In this document: piece after piece, positions 3,957 to 13,172 of the stretch | Position numbering within the stretch: position 1 is the stretch's first letter | Layout: each line of letters begins with the position of its first letter | Origin: a virus | IMG/VR virus record: IMGVR_UViG_3300034103_001610 | Span: 1 to 24,704 of that record | Length of the DNA stretch: 24,704 nt | Direction: 5' to 3' (one strand) | The notes under the pieces: model-generated | The model's input: the letters and a program-made list of their open reading frames with translations, nothing else | The model's database searches: none | What the model was told of the DNA's origin: nothing | Made by a program: the position numbers and the translations under genes

Positions 3957-5003
3957 ATGAGTCAATATAAAAAAACAGCACTTGTACTTGGTGCTGGTGG
4001 TTTCATTGGAAGTCACATGGTAAAACGACTACGCTCTGAAGGATATTGGGTGCGCGGTGTAGACCTTAAGTACCCAGAATATTCTGAAACAGAAGCAAAT
4101 GAATTTATTCAAGGTGACTTGAGAGATGCTGCTTTTGTTGAGAGAGTGATTCAGTTCAAAGGATATCTTGGGAATTTTTATCATTTCATTGCGTCAAAAT
4201 ATATTGATACCTTTGATGAGATCTATCAGTTTGCCGCTGATATGGGTGGTGCGGGTTTTGTTTTCACTGGAGAAAATGATGCAGACATTATGCACAATTC
4301 AGTTTCTATTAATCTGAATGTTCTTGAAGCACAGCGTCAATTGAATGACTTTAAGGAAATTAATAAAACTAAAATCTTTTATTCTGGATCTGCTTGCATG
4401 TATCCAGAGCACAATCAATTAGATCCTGATAATCCTGATTGTCGCGAGGAGTCTGCATATCCGGCTAACCCTGATTCAGAGTATGGGTGGGAAAAACTTT
4501 TCTCCGAACGTCTTTACTTTGCTTATCATCGCAACTACGGAATTCCTGTTCGTGTTGCTAGGTATCATAATATCTTTGGACCAGAAGGAACTTGGGAAGG
4601 TGGGAGAGAGAAAGCACCAGCAGCAATCTGCCGTAAAGTTGCCTACCTTCCAGAGAAAGGTGGATCAATTGATGTATGGGGAGACGGATTACAAACTCGT
4701 TCCTTCTTATACATTGATGAATGTGTTGAAGCAACACGCCGATTGATGGATTCTGAATTCATTGGACCAGTTAATATTGGTTCTGAGGAAATGGTTACGA
4801 TCAATCAACTTGTAGATACTGCTGCTAAAGTTGCTGATAAAGTGGTAGAGAAGAATCATATTGATGGTCCTCTTGGTGTTCGTGGACGTAATTCAAATAA
4901 TGATCTTATTCGCGAAAAACTTGGTTGGGATTATTCTCAAACATTAGAAGAGGGTATTCGTAAAACTTATAATTGGATTAAGGGGCAAATTGAGGCAAAA
5001 TGA
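3957..5003 (+). CDS. GDP-mannose 3,5-epimerase (GME)-like SDR enzyme
   Basis: GME converts GDP-D-mannose to GDP-L-galactose (and GDP-L-gulose). The 348-residue protein is close to the plant-type enzyme: NAD-binding GAGGFIGSH (12-20), AADMGGAGF (93-101), catalytic C147 in SACMYPE, Y176 and K180 in YGWEK, the signature GTWEGGREKAPAA (211-223), WGDGLQTRSF and a conserved GVRGRN near residue 307. Odd: an extra segment of about 18 residues (near 69-88, FYHFIASKYIDTFDEI) sits just before AADMGG and has no counterpart in the plant enzyme as I remember it. First gene of the glycan operon, so it likely supplies an activated sugar to the transferases downstream. Alternative: a related GDP-sugar epimerase. 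Confidence 0.88.
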   Translation: MSQYKKTALVLGAGGFIGSHMVKRLRSEGYWVRGVDLKYPEYSETEANEFIQGDLRDAAFVERVIQFKGYLGNFYHFIASKYIDTFDEIYQFAADMGGAGFVFTGENDADIMHNSVSINLNVLEAQRQLNDFKEINKTKIFYSGSACMYPEHNQLDPDNPDCREESAYPANPDSEYGWEKLFSERLYFAYHRNYGIPVRVARYHNIFGPEGTWEGGREKAPAAICRKVAYLPEKGGSIDVWGDGLQTRSFLYIDECVEATRRLMDSEFIGPVNIGSEEMVTINQLVDTAAKVADKVVEKNHIDGPLGVRGRNSNNDLIREKLGWDYSQTLEEGIRKTYNWIKGQIEAK

Positions 5004-5854
5004 AAATACTTATTTTGGGATCCGGTGGTCAAATTGGTGCTTATTTGACAGAATATCTTAATAACAAAGGGCATGAAGTAATTGAATTTGACTTTGTTAA
5101 TGGAGAAGATCAGGATTTGAGAAAGATTCCTAATCCAAAACTCATGCATGATATTAGAGTTGCTGACTTTGTTTTCTTCCTTGCATTTGATGTTGGTGGT
5201 TCTAGATATCTGAAAAAGTATCAACATACTTTTGATTTTATTAATAACAATACTAGGATCATGGCAAATGTATTCCAGTATCTGAAAGAATATCGTAAAC
5301 CATTTATCTTTGCCTCTTCACAGATGAGTAACATGAGTTATTCTCCGTATGGTGTGATGAAGAAAGTTGGAGAAATGTATACTCAAAACTTAGGTGGTTT
5401 GATTGTTAAATTTTGGAATGTGTATGGAATAGAAAATGATCATGAGAAGTCTCATGTAATCACTGACTTCATCCGCAAAGGATTTGAAGAAGGTGAATTT
5501 GAAATGATGACAGATGGTACAGAAGAAAGGCAGTTTCTCTATGCTGAGGATTGTTGTGAAGGTTTGGAAACAATCATGGAACATTATGCTGACTTTAAAT
5601 CTACAGACCCTCTTCATATAACATCATTCAGATCTGATTCAATTAAAAGAGTTTCTGAAATTATTCAGGGGCAATTTAATTTAATTGGTAAATATGAGGT
5701 TAAAATAAAACCCGGTCTTGCTAAAGACAGTGTTCAACTGGATAAAAGAAATGAAGCAGACAATTATATTCATGGTTGGTGGTTACCAAAAACAAATTTA
5801 GAAACTGGTATTGGAAAAGTATTTGCGGAGATGAAAAAAAATTATGGCTACTAA
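5000..5854 (+). CDS. NAD-dependent epimerase/dehydratase (SDR superfamily)
   Basis: This 284-residue protein has the extended-SDR fold: GSGGQIG at 7-13 for dinucleotide binding, D31 as likely ribose contact, a serine motif ASSQMS at 105-110, and the catalytic pair Y117/K121 (YGVMK). It is shorter than typical sugar epimerases (about 310-340) and its substrate cannot be told. A later GTEERQFLYAEDC segment matches the sugar-binding region of this family. It overlaps the GME gene by 4 nt, so the two probably act in sequence on a GDP-sugar; this is inference from context. Confidence 0.8.
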   Translation: MKILILGSGGQIGAYLTEYLNNKGHEVIEFDFVNGEDQDLRKIPNPKLMHDIRVADFVFFLAFDVGGSRYLKKYQHTFDFINNNTRIMANVFQYLKEYRKPFIFASSQMSNMSYSPYGVMKKVGEMYTQNLGGLIVKFWNVYGIENDHEKSHVITDFIRKGFEEGEFEMMTDGTEERQFLYAEDCCEGLETIMEHYADFKSTDPLHITSFRSDSIKRVSEIIQGQFNLIGKYEVKIKPGLAKDSVQLDKRNEADNYIHGWWLPKTNLETGIGKVFAEMKKNYGY

Positions 5855-6605
5855 TTTAAACGCACTTAAAAATTTTATTAATGAACCTCATTGTGATTTG
5901 GGATCCAACGCATGGGTTCTTGCTGATTTAGTTAAGACTATGAAGGACGCTAGATTTATTGATCTAGGTGTTCGTTTGGGAGCTTCTTCCGCTATAATGT
6001 CAATTAACGCAGAAGAAAATAATAATCAAGTCTGTGGATGCGATTTGATGTTTGATGGTTTTGAAAGAAACGGCGCAAAGTTTGTCAATAAAAACTACAT
6101 GTGTTACATGGCAGATAGTGTAACTCTTGGAAAAAATTGGGATGAAGATCCTTTTGATATTGTTTTTGTTGACACTATTCACACAAGAGAACAAGTTCTC
6201 GCAGAACTTTATTTCTGGGCAAATCATCTAAAAGAAGGTGGGTATTTTATTTTCCATGATTCTCATTGGGAAGGTCCGGGCGATGTTATTGGTGGAAAGC
6301 AATGGGAACGTGTAGATGTTGCCATCACCGATTTCTTTGGACTTCCTAGAAGTGTCCGTGAGATGAATCAGTATGAAGATGAAAATATTCGTCTTGAACA
6401 TTATACTCCAAGTTATGGTATGACCTTTGTTCAGGTTAAAACATTGGATGCTATTGAAAAGTTCAAGAGTAATATTGATTGGAAAGAAGTTTTTGATATT
6501 CGCAATTGGTTAAATGATCTTCATTTTAATCCAAAGAATCCCAATTTTGTAGATTGGAATCAAGACATTGATAATATTCAAAATGAGTTGATCATTAATC
6601 CATGA
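5844..6605 (+). CDS. Class I SAM-dependent methyltransferase (Methyltransf_24-like)
   Basis: The 253-residue protein has a SAM-binding motif I (FIDLGVRLGASS, about 38-49), an acidic strand-2 end (CGCDLMFDGF), and the post-core DIVFVDTIHTREQVL with the following LKEGGYFIFHDSHW. This pattern, with a HD pair after the last glycine, is typical of the family that methylates small molecules or sugars and of cephalosporin-hydroxylase-like relatives. The likely role is O- or C-methylation of a sugar in the glycan. It overlaps the upstream gene by 11 nt and the next by 4 nt. Confidence 0.7.
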   Translation: MATNLNALKNFINEPHCDLGSNAWVLADLVKTMKDARFIDLGVRLGASSAIMSINAEENNNQVCGCDLMFDGFERNGAKFVNKNYMCYMADSVTLGKNWDEDPFDIVFVDTIHTREQVLAELYFWANHLKEGGYFIFHDSHWEGPGDVIGGKQWERVDVAITDFFGLPRSVREMNQYEDENIRLEHYTPSYGMTFVQVKTLDAIEKFKSNIDWKEVFDIRNWLNDLHFNPKNPNFVDWNQDIDNIQNELIINP

Positions 6606-7423
6606 CATGTTCAGTTTCTCATTGGAGTGGTAGACTTGGTAATAATATCCAGCAAGTTGCAAATTGTTTAATGTTCGCTGAGAAAAAAGGTGATACTTTT
6701 TATCAGCAATTAGACCATGATATTATTCGCAAGTTTGCACTCAACTTCGGTGTTGAAGAAGACTCTCAAGAATATTCCGGTAGGTTTTATTCTTGGGAAC
6801 CATTAGTTCATTGTGAGAAGGGTATACTTGAGGGTGGTAATGAAATTGGTTTACCCAAAGAATATGTTTATGAAAATATTCATAGAGTTTGTAGAGGATA
6901 TATTACACCAAATCTAAAACTTCCTAAGAAAGAAGAGATTGGGGATGATACTGTAATAATGCATTTGAGAAGTGGTGACAACTATCATCGTATTTTTGAT
7001 CCACCAACAAACTACATTCCAAACCCTTTGATTTATTATTTGAACCTAATTGATTCTTTTGAAAAGTGTATTTTAATCACTGAACCAGATAAAGAAAATC
7101 CAATCATTCATGAGTTGATGAAGATTGATAAAGTTCAGATTCAATCATCAACAGTAGAAGATGATTTTGCAACTTTGATGAGTGCTAAAAATCTTGCATT
7201 ATCTGGAGTTGGAACTTTTGCTATGGCAGCTGCTTTATGCTCAAATAATATTCAGAATCTTTTCACTACAGATCTGTTATTGACTGAGCACCTAAATTAT
7301 AGTATGCTGTTTAATAGTAATGTCAACGTGCATGTGATGGAGTTGGAAAATTATCTTCCAGTTTTTCCTTGCAGTTGGAAAAACACAGAAGAGCAAAGAA
7401 AGTTTATTTTAGAGTATAGATGA
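6602..7423 (+). CDS. Divergent GT11/fucosyltransferase-like protein
   Basis: This 273-residue protein shares the N-terminal glycine motif of alpha-1,2-fucosyltransferases (GRLGNNIQQ at 10-18) and a GDP-binding-like HLRSGD motif at about 120-125. The C-terminal motif near SGVGTFAMAAAL is a diverged form of the usual NSTFSWWGAWL. It probably moves a deoxyhexose or galactose from a GDP-sugar to the glycan. Identity as GT11 is weaker than for the genes at 13169 and 15527. Coupled to both neighbours by 4-nt overlaps. Confidence 0.6.
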   Translation: MTCSVSHWSGRLGNNIQQVANCLMFAEKKGDTFYQQLDHDIIRKFALNFGVEEDSQEYSGRFYSWEPLVHCEKGILEGGNEIGLPKEYVYENIHRVCRGYITPNLKLPKKEEIGDDTVIMHLRSGDNYHRIFDPPTNYIPNPLIYYLNLIDSFEKCILITEPDKENPIIHELMKIDKVQIQSSTVEDDFATLMSAKNLALSGVGTFAMAAALCSNNIQNLFTTDLLLTEHLNYSMLFNSNVNVHVMELENYLPVFPCSWKNTEEQRKFILEYR

Positions 7424-8409
7424 AGATTTTTGTAACAGGATGCGCCGGACTACTTGGCGCAAATTATACTAGACATCTACTTGCCAATGGACATGAGGTT
7501 ATTGGTATTGATGACCTATCTGGAGGATACAAAGCATTTCTTCCTAAAGCAGAAAAGTTTACGTTTGCAAAGTTTGATCTTGAACGTAGAAAAAAAGTAG
7601 TTGAATTGTTTGAAGAGCATAAACCAGATGTTCTTCTACATTTTGCTGCTTACGCTGCTGAAGGATTGTCTCCTTTTATTCGCAACTTCAACTACAGAAA
7701 CAATCTTATTTGTTCGGCTAACTTGATCAATGAGTGTATTGCTCATGACACTAAGTTTATCTTTACGTCAAGTATGGCAGTGTATGGAGAACAAGAACCT
7801 CCATTTACTGAGGATAAGCGTCCTCAACCTATTGATCCTTATGGCATTGCAAAATATGCTGTTGAGTGTGATTTGAAACTTGCTCATGAACAGTTTGGAC
7901 TTAGATATAATATTGTCCGTCCTCACAATGTTTTGGGAATCTATCAGAACATTTGGGATAAGTATCGTAATGTGATTGGAATTTTTATTCGCAAGACATT
8001 GAATGGTGAACCAATTCTTGTATATGGTGATGGAGAACAGACTCGTGCTTTCTCAGATATCAGGTATTACATGGAACCATTTGATAAACTTCTAACAGAT
8101 TGTGACGGAGAAATCTTTAATATTGGTGCAGATAAACATTTTACCTTAAATGAAGTTGCTCAGGCAGTTCAAACTATTGGTAAGAAATATGGATATGAAG
8201 TTCCTATTGAACACGGTGAACCACGTCATGAAGTAAAACATGCTTACTGTGATCATACAAAAGCAAAAACTATGTTAGACTTCAAAGATGAAACCAATCT
8301 TGATGAACTGATTGAATCTATGTTTGTTTGGGCTATGAAACAACCAAACAGAAAAGTCAAGAAAATGGAATATGAAGTTACAAAAGACATCTACGATTAC
8401 TGGAAATGA
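7420..8409 (+). CDS. UDP-glucose 4-epimerase-like SDR enzyme
   Basis: The 329-residue protein is an extended SDR of the GalE type: GCAGLLG at 7-13, acidic D31/D32 after strand 2, the FTSSMAVYG motif around 115-123 with S117/S118, and the catalytic Y141/K145 in DPYGIAK. Its length fits GalE (about 330-340). It likely interconverts UDP-glucose and UDP-galactose, or the N-acetyl forms, giving donors for the transferases around it. The substrate cannot be settled from the sequence. Translationally coupled to both neighbours. Confidence 0.8.
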   Translation: MKIFVTGCAGLLGANYTRHLLANGHEVIGIDDLSGGYKAFLPKAEKFTFAKFDLERRKKVVELFEEHKPDVLLHFAAYAAEGLSPFIRNFNYRNNLICSANLINECIAHDTKFIFTSSMAVYGEQEPPFTEDKRPQPIDPYGIAKYAVECDLKLAHEQFGLRYNIVRPHNVLGIYQNIWDKYRNVIGIFIRKTLNGEPILVYGDGEQTRAFSDIRYYMEPFDKLLTDCDGEIFNIGADKHFTLNEVAQAVQTIGKKYGYEVPIEHGEPRHEVKHAYCDHTKAKTMLDFKDETNLDELIESMFVWAMKQPNRKVKKMEYEVTKDIYDYWK

Positions 8410-9089
8410 CTGATTACGAAGGACAATATCCAAACTCAAGAAGATACTTTAAAAGTGATTATGAAAGTTTAAAGTTTAAATTTACTGGATCTGAAAATAT
8501 TGAGAATAATTATTCGCAATCAATGCAAGACATGTTTGTTCTTTCTATTCTTAATGGAAAGAAAAATGGTGTTTATGTTGAGATTGGTGCAGACAAGCCT
8601 AGAGTGATTAATAACTCATATCTTCTAGAATCGCAATACGATTGGACAGGAGTTTCTTTTGAAATTGAAAGTGATAAAGTAGAATATTTTAATACAATAC
8701 GAAAGAATCAATGTGTTTGTGCAGATGCAACTAAGTTTGATTACAAGAATCTTTTTGATGAAAGAAAGTACCCAAAACAAATTGATTACTTACAGTTGGA
8801 TTGCGATCCTCCACAAATTACTTTGGAGTGTTTGAAAAAACTTCCTCTTGAAGATTATAGATTCTCTGTAATTACATTTGAGACAGATTTATATGCTGGT
8901 GGGCAAGAGGTTCAGAAAGAACACTGGGAAATATTATCATCTCTTGGATATCAAAGAGTTGTTAAGAATGTGAAAAATGAAGGCAATCCCTACGAAGATT
9001 GGTGGATTGATCCTTTGGTGATTGATGAAGATATGTGGAAACAATTTTCAAATGAAAATGTAGAGTTTAGTGAGGTTATTTTGGGATGA
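8406..9089 (+). CDS. FkbM-family-like methyltransferase
   Basis: The 227-residue protein follows the FkbM pattern: a SQDMFVL-type lead (39-45), then GVYVEIGADKPRVINNSYLLE (about 55-75) as the SAM-binding loop, WTGVSFEIE as the strand-2 acid, and DYLQLDCDPP with a long C-terminal domain. FkbM enzymes methylate hydroxyls of sugars or polyketides. Motif I has D/K replacing the usual NxG, so activity may differ. In this operon it probably O-methylates a sugar residue of the glycan. Confidence 0.7.
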   Translation: MTDYEGQYPNSRRYFKSDYESLKFKFTGSENIENNYSQSMQDMFVLSILNGKKNGVYVEIGADKPRVINNSYLLESQYDWTGVSFEIESDKVEYFNTIRKNQCVCADATKFDYKNLFDERKYPKQIDYLQLDCDPPQITLECLKKLPLEDYRFSVITFETDLYAGGQEVQKEHWEILSSLGYQRVVKNVKNEGNPYEDWWIDPLVIDEDMWKQFSNENVEFSEVILG

Positions 9090-9943
9090 AAGTATTTGAT
9101 TCTTTTATTTTTTTCAATGAGTTAGAATTATTAGAAATGCGTCTTAACATCTTAAATGATGTTGTTGACTATTTTATTCTTACAGAGTCTCCATTCACTG
9201 TAAGTGGAAATGAAAAACCACTTTACTATCAAGAAAATAAAGATAGATTCTCTAAATGGAATGATAAGATTATTCATTATGTGACAGAAGAAATCCCAAA
9301 TGATTTCAACCACATGCTACAAAAAACAAAATATCATGTGGCATATAATGATACTGATCCTTATGGAACTAAATTTATTGATCTTCCCATTAGATTTCAG
9401 AGAGCTCTCTTTAACAGAAATAATAGTTCATTTGCTATTGAAAATGCAGGAGCAACTGATGATGATCTAATCATTACTAGTGATGCTGATGAGATTATCA
9501 ATCCATACATTCTGGAAGATCTGTCTTGGTTCAATCCGAATAATCATTATCTTACTGTATGCAATGCTTACTATTATAAATTGAACTTCTTATATCAAGA
9601 TGATTGGATGGGATCAAGACTTTGTACTTGGAAGCATTTGAAAGACACTACAATTGATCAACTCCGCCAAGATCACAAAAATGCTTATAAGATTGAAGAT
9701 GGTGGATGGCATTTTAGTTTCCTAGGTAATGCTGAAAACTTTAAACTAAAGTTGGCATCATATGAACATACTGAAAACAATATTGAGTCTGTAGTTTCAA
9801 ACGCAGAAGAAAAAATTGAGAAGGGATTGGATCCTCTTAATAGAGGAATGACATATCGTGCAGTTCCCATTGATGAGACTTATCCAGAATATATTCAAAA
9901 CAATCAAGATAAGTATGCAGAGTTTATTAAACCATGGAACTAA
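9086..9943 (+). CDS. GT17-like glycosyltransferase (N-acetylglucosaminyltransferase III family)
   Basis: The 285-residue protein opens with the family signature: FDSFIFFNELELLEMRLN at about 4-21, then DVVDYFILTES and EKPLYYQ. The metal-binding DADE is at 133-136. In eukaryotes this family (MGAT3 type) adds a bisecting N-acetylglucosamine; bacterial and viral members have unknown acceptors. The full set of motifs and the length support an intact catalytic domain. It overlaps the next gene by 10 nt. Donor and acceptor cannot be read from sequence. Confidence 0.82.
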   Translation: MKVFDSFIFFNELELLEMRLNILNDVVDYFILTESPFTVSGNEKPLYYQENKDRFSKWNDKIIHYVTEEIPNDFNHMLQKTKYHVAYNDTDPYGTKFIDLPIRFQRALFNRNNSSFAIENAGATDDDLIITSDADEIINPYILEDLSWFNPNNHYLTVCNAYYYKLNFLYQDDWMGSRLCTWKHLKDTTIDQLRQDHKNAYKIEDGGWHFSFLGNAENFKLKLASYEHTENNIESVVSNAEEKIEKGLDPLNRGMTYRAVPIDETYPEYIQNNQDKYAEFIKPWN

Positions 9944-10863
9944 TTGAAGGTGTAGCATTATCAAAACTTTGTGATTATTCCTTTGGGGATCAATCGGGAC
10001 AATGGGGAAGGATTTATACTTCTTTTATGAAGGAGGCAAACTTAACCAATGTTGAGTTTGTTTCTAAAGTTTTTGAGATAAAGAAAAGTCGTGATTATAT
10101 GACTTTGTTTATTGATAATATTAGATTATATAAAAGAACTATTAAAGAAGTTTCTGAGTCTGATCGTCCATATATTGATTCTCTTCATGAAAAAAATGAT
10201 TTACTTCATCTTTGTTCTTGTTTTCCAGATGTAAAATTTATCATTTTTACTAACCTTGAAGACACTCCCATTGATGATTATATTTTTGATTTGATTCCTG
10301 AAAATGTTTTATGTATTTCCGCTGTTAATGCAGTTTCTTTGGGGGGGAAAGTTATTCCTGCACCCTATGGAATACAAAGGAGAATGTCTCCATCTGATAA
10401 TAGAATAGAAGATTTATCTTCATACATGAGGAATCTTCCTATTAATCCTCCGGGACTTTTATATGTAAGTCATAATGAGGGTTCTCATGAAGAGCGTCTT
10501 GGTATTAAAGATATGTTTCGTGATAAAAGTTGGTCTGAAGTTCATGATCAGAGAGTAACATATTCGGTGTTTCTCTATAATCTTTCTCAATCAAAGTTTA
10601 TGATTTGTCCTAGGGGAAATGCTATTGACTGCCATAGAAACTGGGAAGTTCTATACATGAGAAGAGTTCCTATCATGAAGAAACATCCTTATCTGCAAGA
10701 GTTGTTTAAAAATTATCCCGTATTATTTGTTGAGGATTTTGTTGAAGTGACAGAAAAATTGCTGATTGATAATGATCATCTTTTTCAAGAAGCACAACAA
10801 ATGGACCTGAATAGTTTGAATTTGAATAACTTCTATAACACTACAGTGAAGAATGCGTTATGA
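9934..10863 (+). CDS. Exostosin-like glycosyltransferase (tentative)
   Basis: The 309-residue protein has a GT-B type C-terminal part: SKFMICPRGNAIDCHRNWEVLYMRRVPIM with a conserved ED (VEDF) later. This arrangement (small-residue, CPRG, a basic and acidic pair, then RRVPI) is typical of exostosin-like transferases. The N-terminal half is unassigned. It starts within the end of the GT17 gene (10-nt overlap). Donor sugar unknown. I am fairly sure it is a transferase, less sure of the family. Confidence 0.6.
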   Translation: MELIEGVALSKLCDYSFGDQSGQWGRIYTSFMKEANLTNVEFVSKVFEIKKSRDYMTLFIDNIRLYKRTIKEVSESDRPYIDSLHEKNDLLHLCSCFPDVKFIIFTNLEDTPIDDYIFDLIPENVLCISAVNAVSLGGKVIPAPYGIQRRMSPSDNRIEDLSSYMRNLPINPPGLLYVSHNEGSHEERLGIKDMFRDKSWSEVHDQRVTYSVFLYNLSQSKFMICPRGNAIDCHRNWEVLYMRRVPIMKKHPYLQELFKNYPVLFVEDFVEVTEKLLIDNDHLFQEAQQMDLNSLNLNNFYNTTVKNAL

Positions 10864-11597
10864 ATTTTTTTTGTATATCAAATTATAATAATGATCTGAG
10901 TTGGTTATCAGAATATCCAAACCCACATTTAATCTATGATAAAACTTGGGCAGGAGGTGTTGTGGACAATGACAATTCAGGAATTCTTCCTCCATCTAAT
11001 CTCAAAGAAAAATATCCACAGTATAATATTACCAATGGGGATCCCAATGGATATAATATTAGTGATTACATGACTTTTATTATTGATCATTACGATAGTC
11101 TACCAGATGTGGTTGCTTTTCTTAAGGGTAACACTATTGGTAGACATGTTAGTAAGGAATACTTTGACAGAGTGATCAATAATAAATGTTTTACTTGTCT
11201 TGAGGATTGGAAAGAACATGATCCAAATCAAGCAGCACTTCAAAATGGTTATGCAATGTTTTCATGTGAAGGTGGATGGATGGAAACTAATGATAGTTGG
11301 TATTTAAATCATTCAAAACATCCAACAAAATATTTTAAAAACTATAACGATTTCCTTGATTATTGTTTTGTTGATGCGGTTCATCCAAGATATGTTAGAT
11401 TTCCTCCTGGAGCAAATTTCATAGTTCCCAAAGAATACATTTTGAAGTATAATAAGATATTCTATGAAAATCTTAGAACTTTTACTAGGCACACAAGAGT
11501 ATCTGGTGAAGGTCAAATGATTGAGAGAGCATTATATACCATTTGGTTGGGTAATTATGAAGTATCTGAGAGGATGAAAAAGCGTGTTAGCGACTGA
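10860..11597 (+). CDS. DUF3431-like protein, candidate glycosyltransferase
   Basis: The 245-residue protein fits the DUF3431 layout: an NGYNISDYMTFIIDHYDSLPD segment (about 63-83) followed by VVAFLKGN, and later a RFPPGANFIVPKEYILKY segment. In that family these surround a sugar-nucleotide binding core, but function has not been established to my knowledge. The position among transferases suggests the same role. It overlaps the next gene by 14 nt. Confidence 0.6.
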   Translation: MNFFCISNYNNDLSWLSEYPNPHLIYDKTWAGGVVDNDNSGILPPSNLKEKYPQYNITNGDPNGYNISDYMTFIIDHYDSLPDVVAFLKGNTIGRHVSKEYFDRVINNKCFTCLEDWKEHDPNQAALQNGYAMFSCEGGWMETNDSWYLNHSKHPTKYFKNYNDFLDYCFVDAVHPRYVRFPPGANFIVPKEYILKYNKIFYENLRTFTRHTRVSGEGQMIERALYTIWLGNYEVSERMKKRVSD

Positions 11598-12474
11598 ATT
11601 TATTCATGGGCAGGGATTAGGTAATCAATTATTTTGCTATGTGACAACGAGAATGTTGGCACATAGACTTGGATATGATTTTGGTATTGGGGGACTTAGA
11701 AATGCTGGAGATTCTAGAGTAAACAAAAAAGGATTTTACTTTATGGATCTTGATTACGGCAAAGAAATTCCTGAAGGATTGGTGCGTTATGATGAGTATC
11801 GTCATGCTTTATGGACTGATGCCCAACTAAGAACCGATATTCGTTTAACTGATAAAAAATTATTATCAATATCAGATAATACTATAATTTATGGCAATCT
11901 TCAATCGGAAGAATATTTTGGAAATAGGTTAGATCTTGTTAAGTCTTGGTTAAGGGTGAAGAAAGAGTATGAACACATGGACACAAATGGAAAGAATATT
12001 TGTGTTATGAACTTCCGTGGTGGTGATATGGTTGGCAATGCTGGTGGATTTGTTTCCCGTAAGTATTGGGATAATGCCATTCAGAGAATGTTGGAATATA
12101 ATCCAAGTATGGAGTTTTGTATTGTAACTGATGACGTAGAAACTGCAAATCAAATGTTACCGGAGTATCCTGCGTATCATGTTGATGTTGCTTGGGATTA
12201 TGTTGCTATTAAGAATGCAAGAAACGTGATTTGCACTACATCAACTTTTTCTTGCTTCCCTTTATGGACAAGTGAAACTTTAGAGTATTGCATTGCACCC
12301 AAATACTGGTTTCACCATAACTTATCTCAAGGGTGGTGGAGTCTTGGGTGTAGCATATATAGTTACCCAACCTATTATATGGATAGGGAAGGAAAACTCT
12401 TTACACCTGAAGAATGTAAGGTAGAATGGGAAGAGTATAAGAAGCAATCAAACATTTATGGTGATGATTTATGA
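11584..12474 (+). CDS. Divergent GT11-like fucosyltransferase
   Basis: The 296-residue protein has the N-terminal GQGLGNQLF motif (9-17) of GT11 and an NFRGGD motif in place of HVRRxD, then TSTFSCFPLW in place of NSTFSWWGAW. The core is therefore GT11-like but two signature motifs have drifted. The start is GTG at 11584, 10 nt after GAGAGG (11568-11573), since no ATG is in frame nearby. It overlaps the upstream gene by 14 nt. Either a fucosyltransferase with altered specificity or a relative acting on another GDP-sugar. Confidence 0.65.
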   Translation: MLATEFIHGQGLGNQLFCYVTTRMLAHRLGYDFGIGGLRNAGDSRVNKKGFYFMDLDYGKEIPEGLVRYDEYRHALWTDAQLRTDIRLTDKKLLSISDNTIIYGNLQSEEYFGNRLDLVKSWLRVKKEYEHMDTNGKNICVMNFRGGDMVGNAGGFVSRKYWDNAIQRMLEYNPSMEFCIVTDDVETANQMLPEYPAYHVDVAWDYVAIKNARNVICTTSTFSCFPLWTSETLEYCIAPKYWFHHNLSQGWWSLGCSIYSYPTYYMDREGKLFTPEECKVEWEEYKKQSNIYGDDL

Positions 12475-13172
12475 TTGAACTGCCTGATGTAACTTTAATA
12501 TCCGTTGATACTACTGCTGACTTGAGTGGAACTCTTAGGGGAGTCTACACAAGTATGGGTGGTATTAATTTTGGTTCTGTTAAAATAATTACTACTAAAG
12601 AACAAATTGAAAATAATCCGTCTCTTACAGATGATGGAATTGATCTTGAAGAACCAGTTACTGATATTAAAAACTATAATGATTACAACTACTATGTCAT
12701 TTATCATTTGCATGAACATGTAGATACTTCACATTGTCTTCTTGTTCAACCTGATGGATTTGTATTGTTCCCAGATAAGTGGGATAATACATGGCTTGAA
12801 TATGATTACATTGGTGCTCCTTGGGCATATGTAGAAGATGCTTATATTGATCCTTTTGGTAATCATCATCGCGTAGGTAATGGTGGATTTTCTTTAAGAA
12901 GTAAAAAGTTTCTTGAAGTTCCTACCAAAGTAGAAGTTCCTTGGGAAACTAACAATAGTGACTTTTACTGGATGCCTGAAGGTGTGGTAAACTATCATGA
13001 GGATGGAAATGTCTGTGTTCATAATAGGCATATCTTCATTGAGCAAGGATGTAAGTATGCACCTGTTGAAGTTGCAGTGAGATTCTCACAAGAAACAAGA
13101 GTTCCTGAATGCGAAGGAATTACACCATTTGGATTTCATTATAGATTACCCCCCGGAGTTGAATTAACATGA
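12471..13172 (+). CDS. DUF5672-like protein, candidate glycosyltransferase
   Basis: The 233-residue protein opens with LPDVTLISVDTT (4-15), has LLVQPDGFVLFPD and a LEYDYIGAPW segment in the middle, and VGNGGFSLRSKKFLEVP at about 138-154. This set matches DUF5672, which is found in glycan gene clusters and is probably a glycosyltransferase. The GNGGFSLR motif resembles the acceptor-binding loop of GT-A enzymes. Coupled to its neighbours by 4-nt overlaps on both sides. Confidence 0.68.
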   Translation: MIELPDVTLISVDTTADLSGTLRGVYTSMGGINFGSVKIITTKEQIENNPSLTDDGIDLEEPVTDIKNYNDYNYYVIYHLHEHVDTSHCLLVQPDGFVLFPDKWDNTWLEYDYIGAPWAYVEDAYIDPFGNHHRVGNGGFSLRSKKFLEVPTKVEVPWETNNSDFYWMPEGVVNYHEDGNVCVHNRHIFIEQGCKYAPVEVAVRFSQETRVPECEGITPFGFHYRLPPGVELT

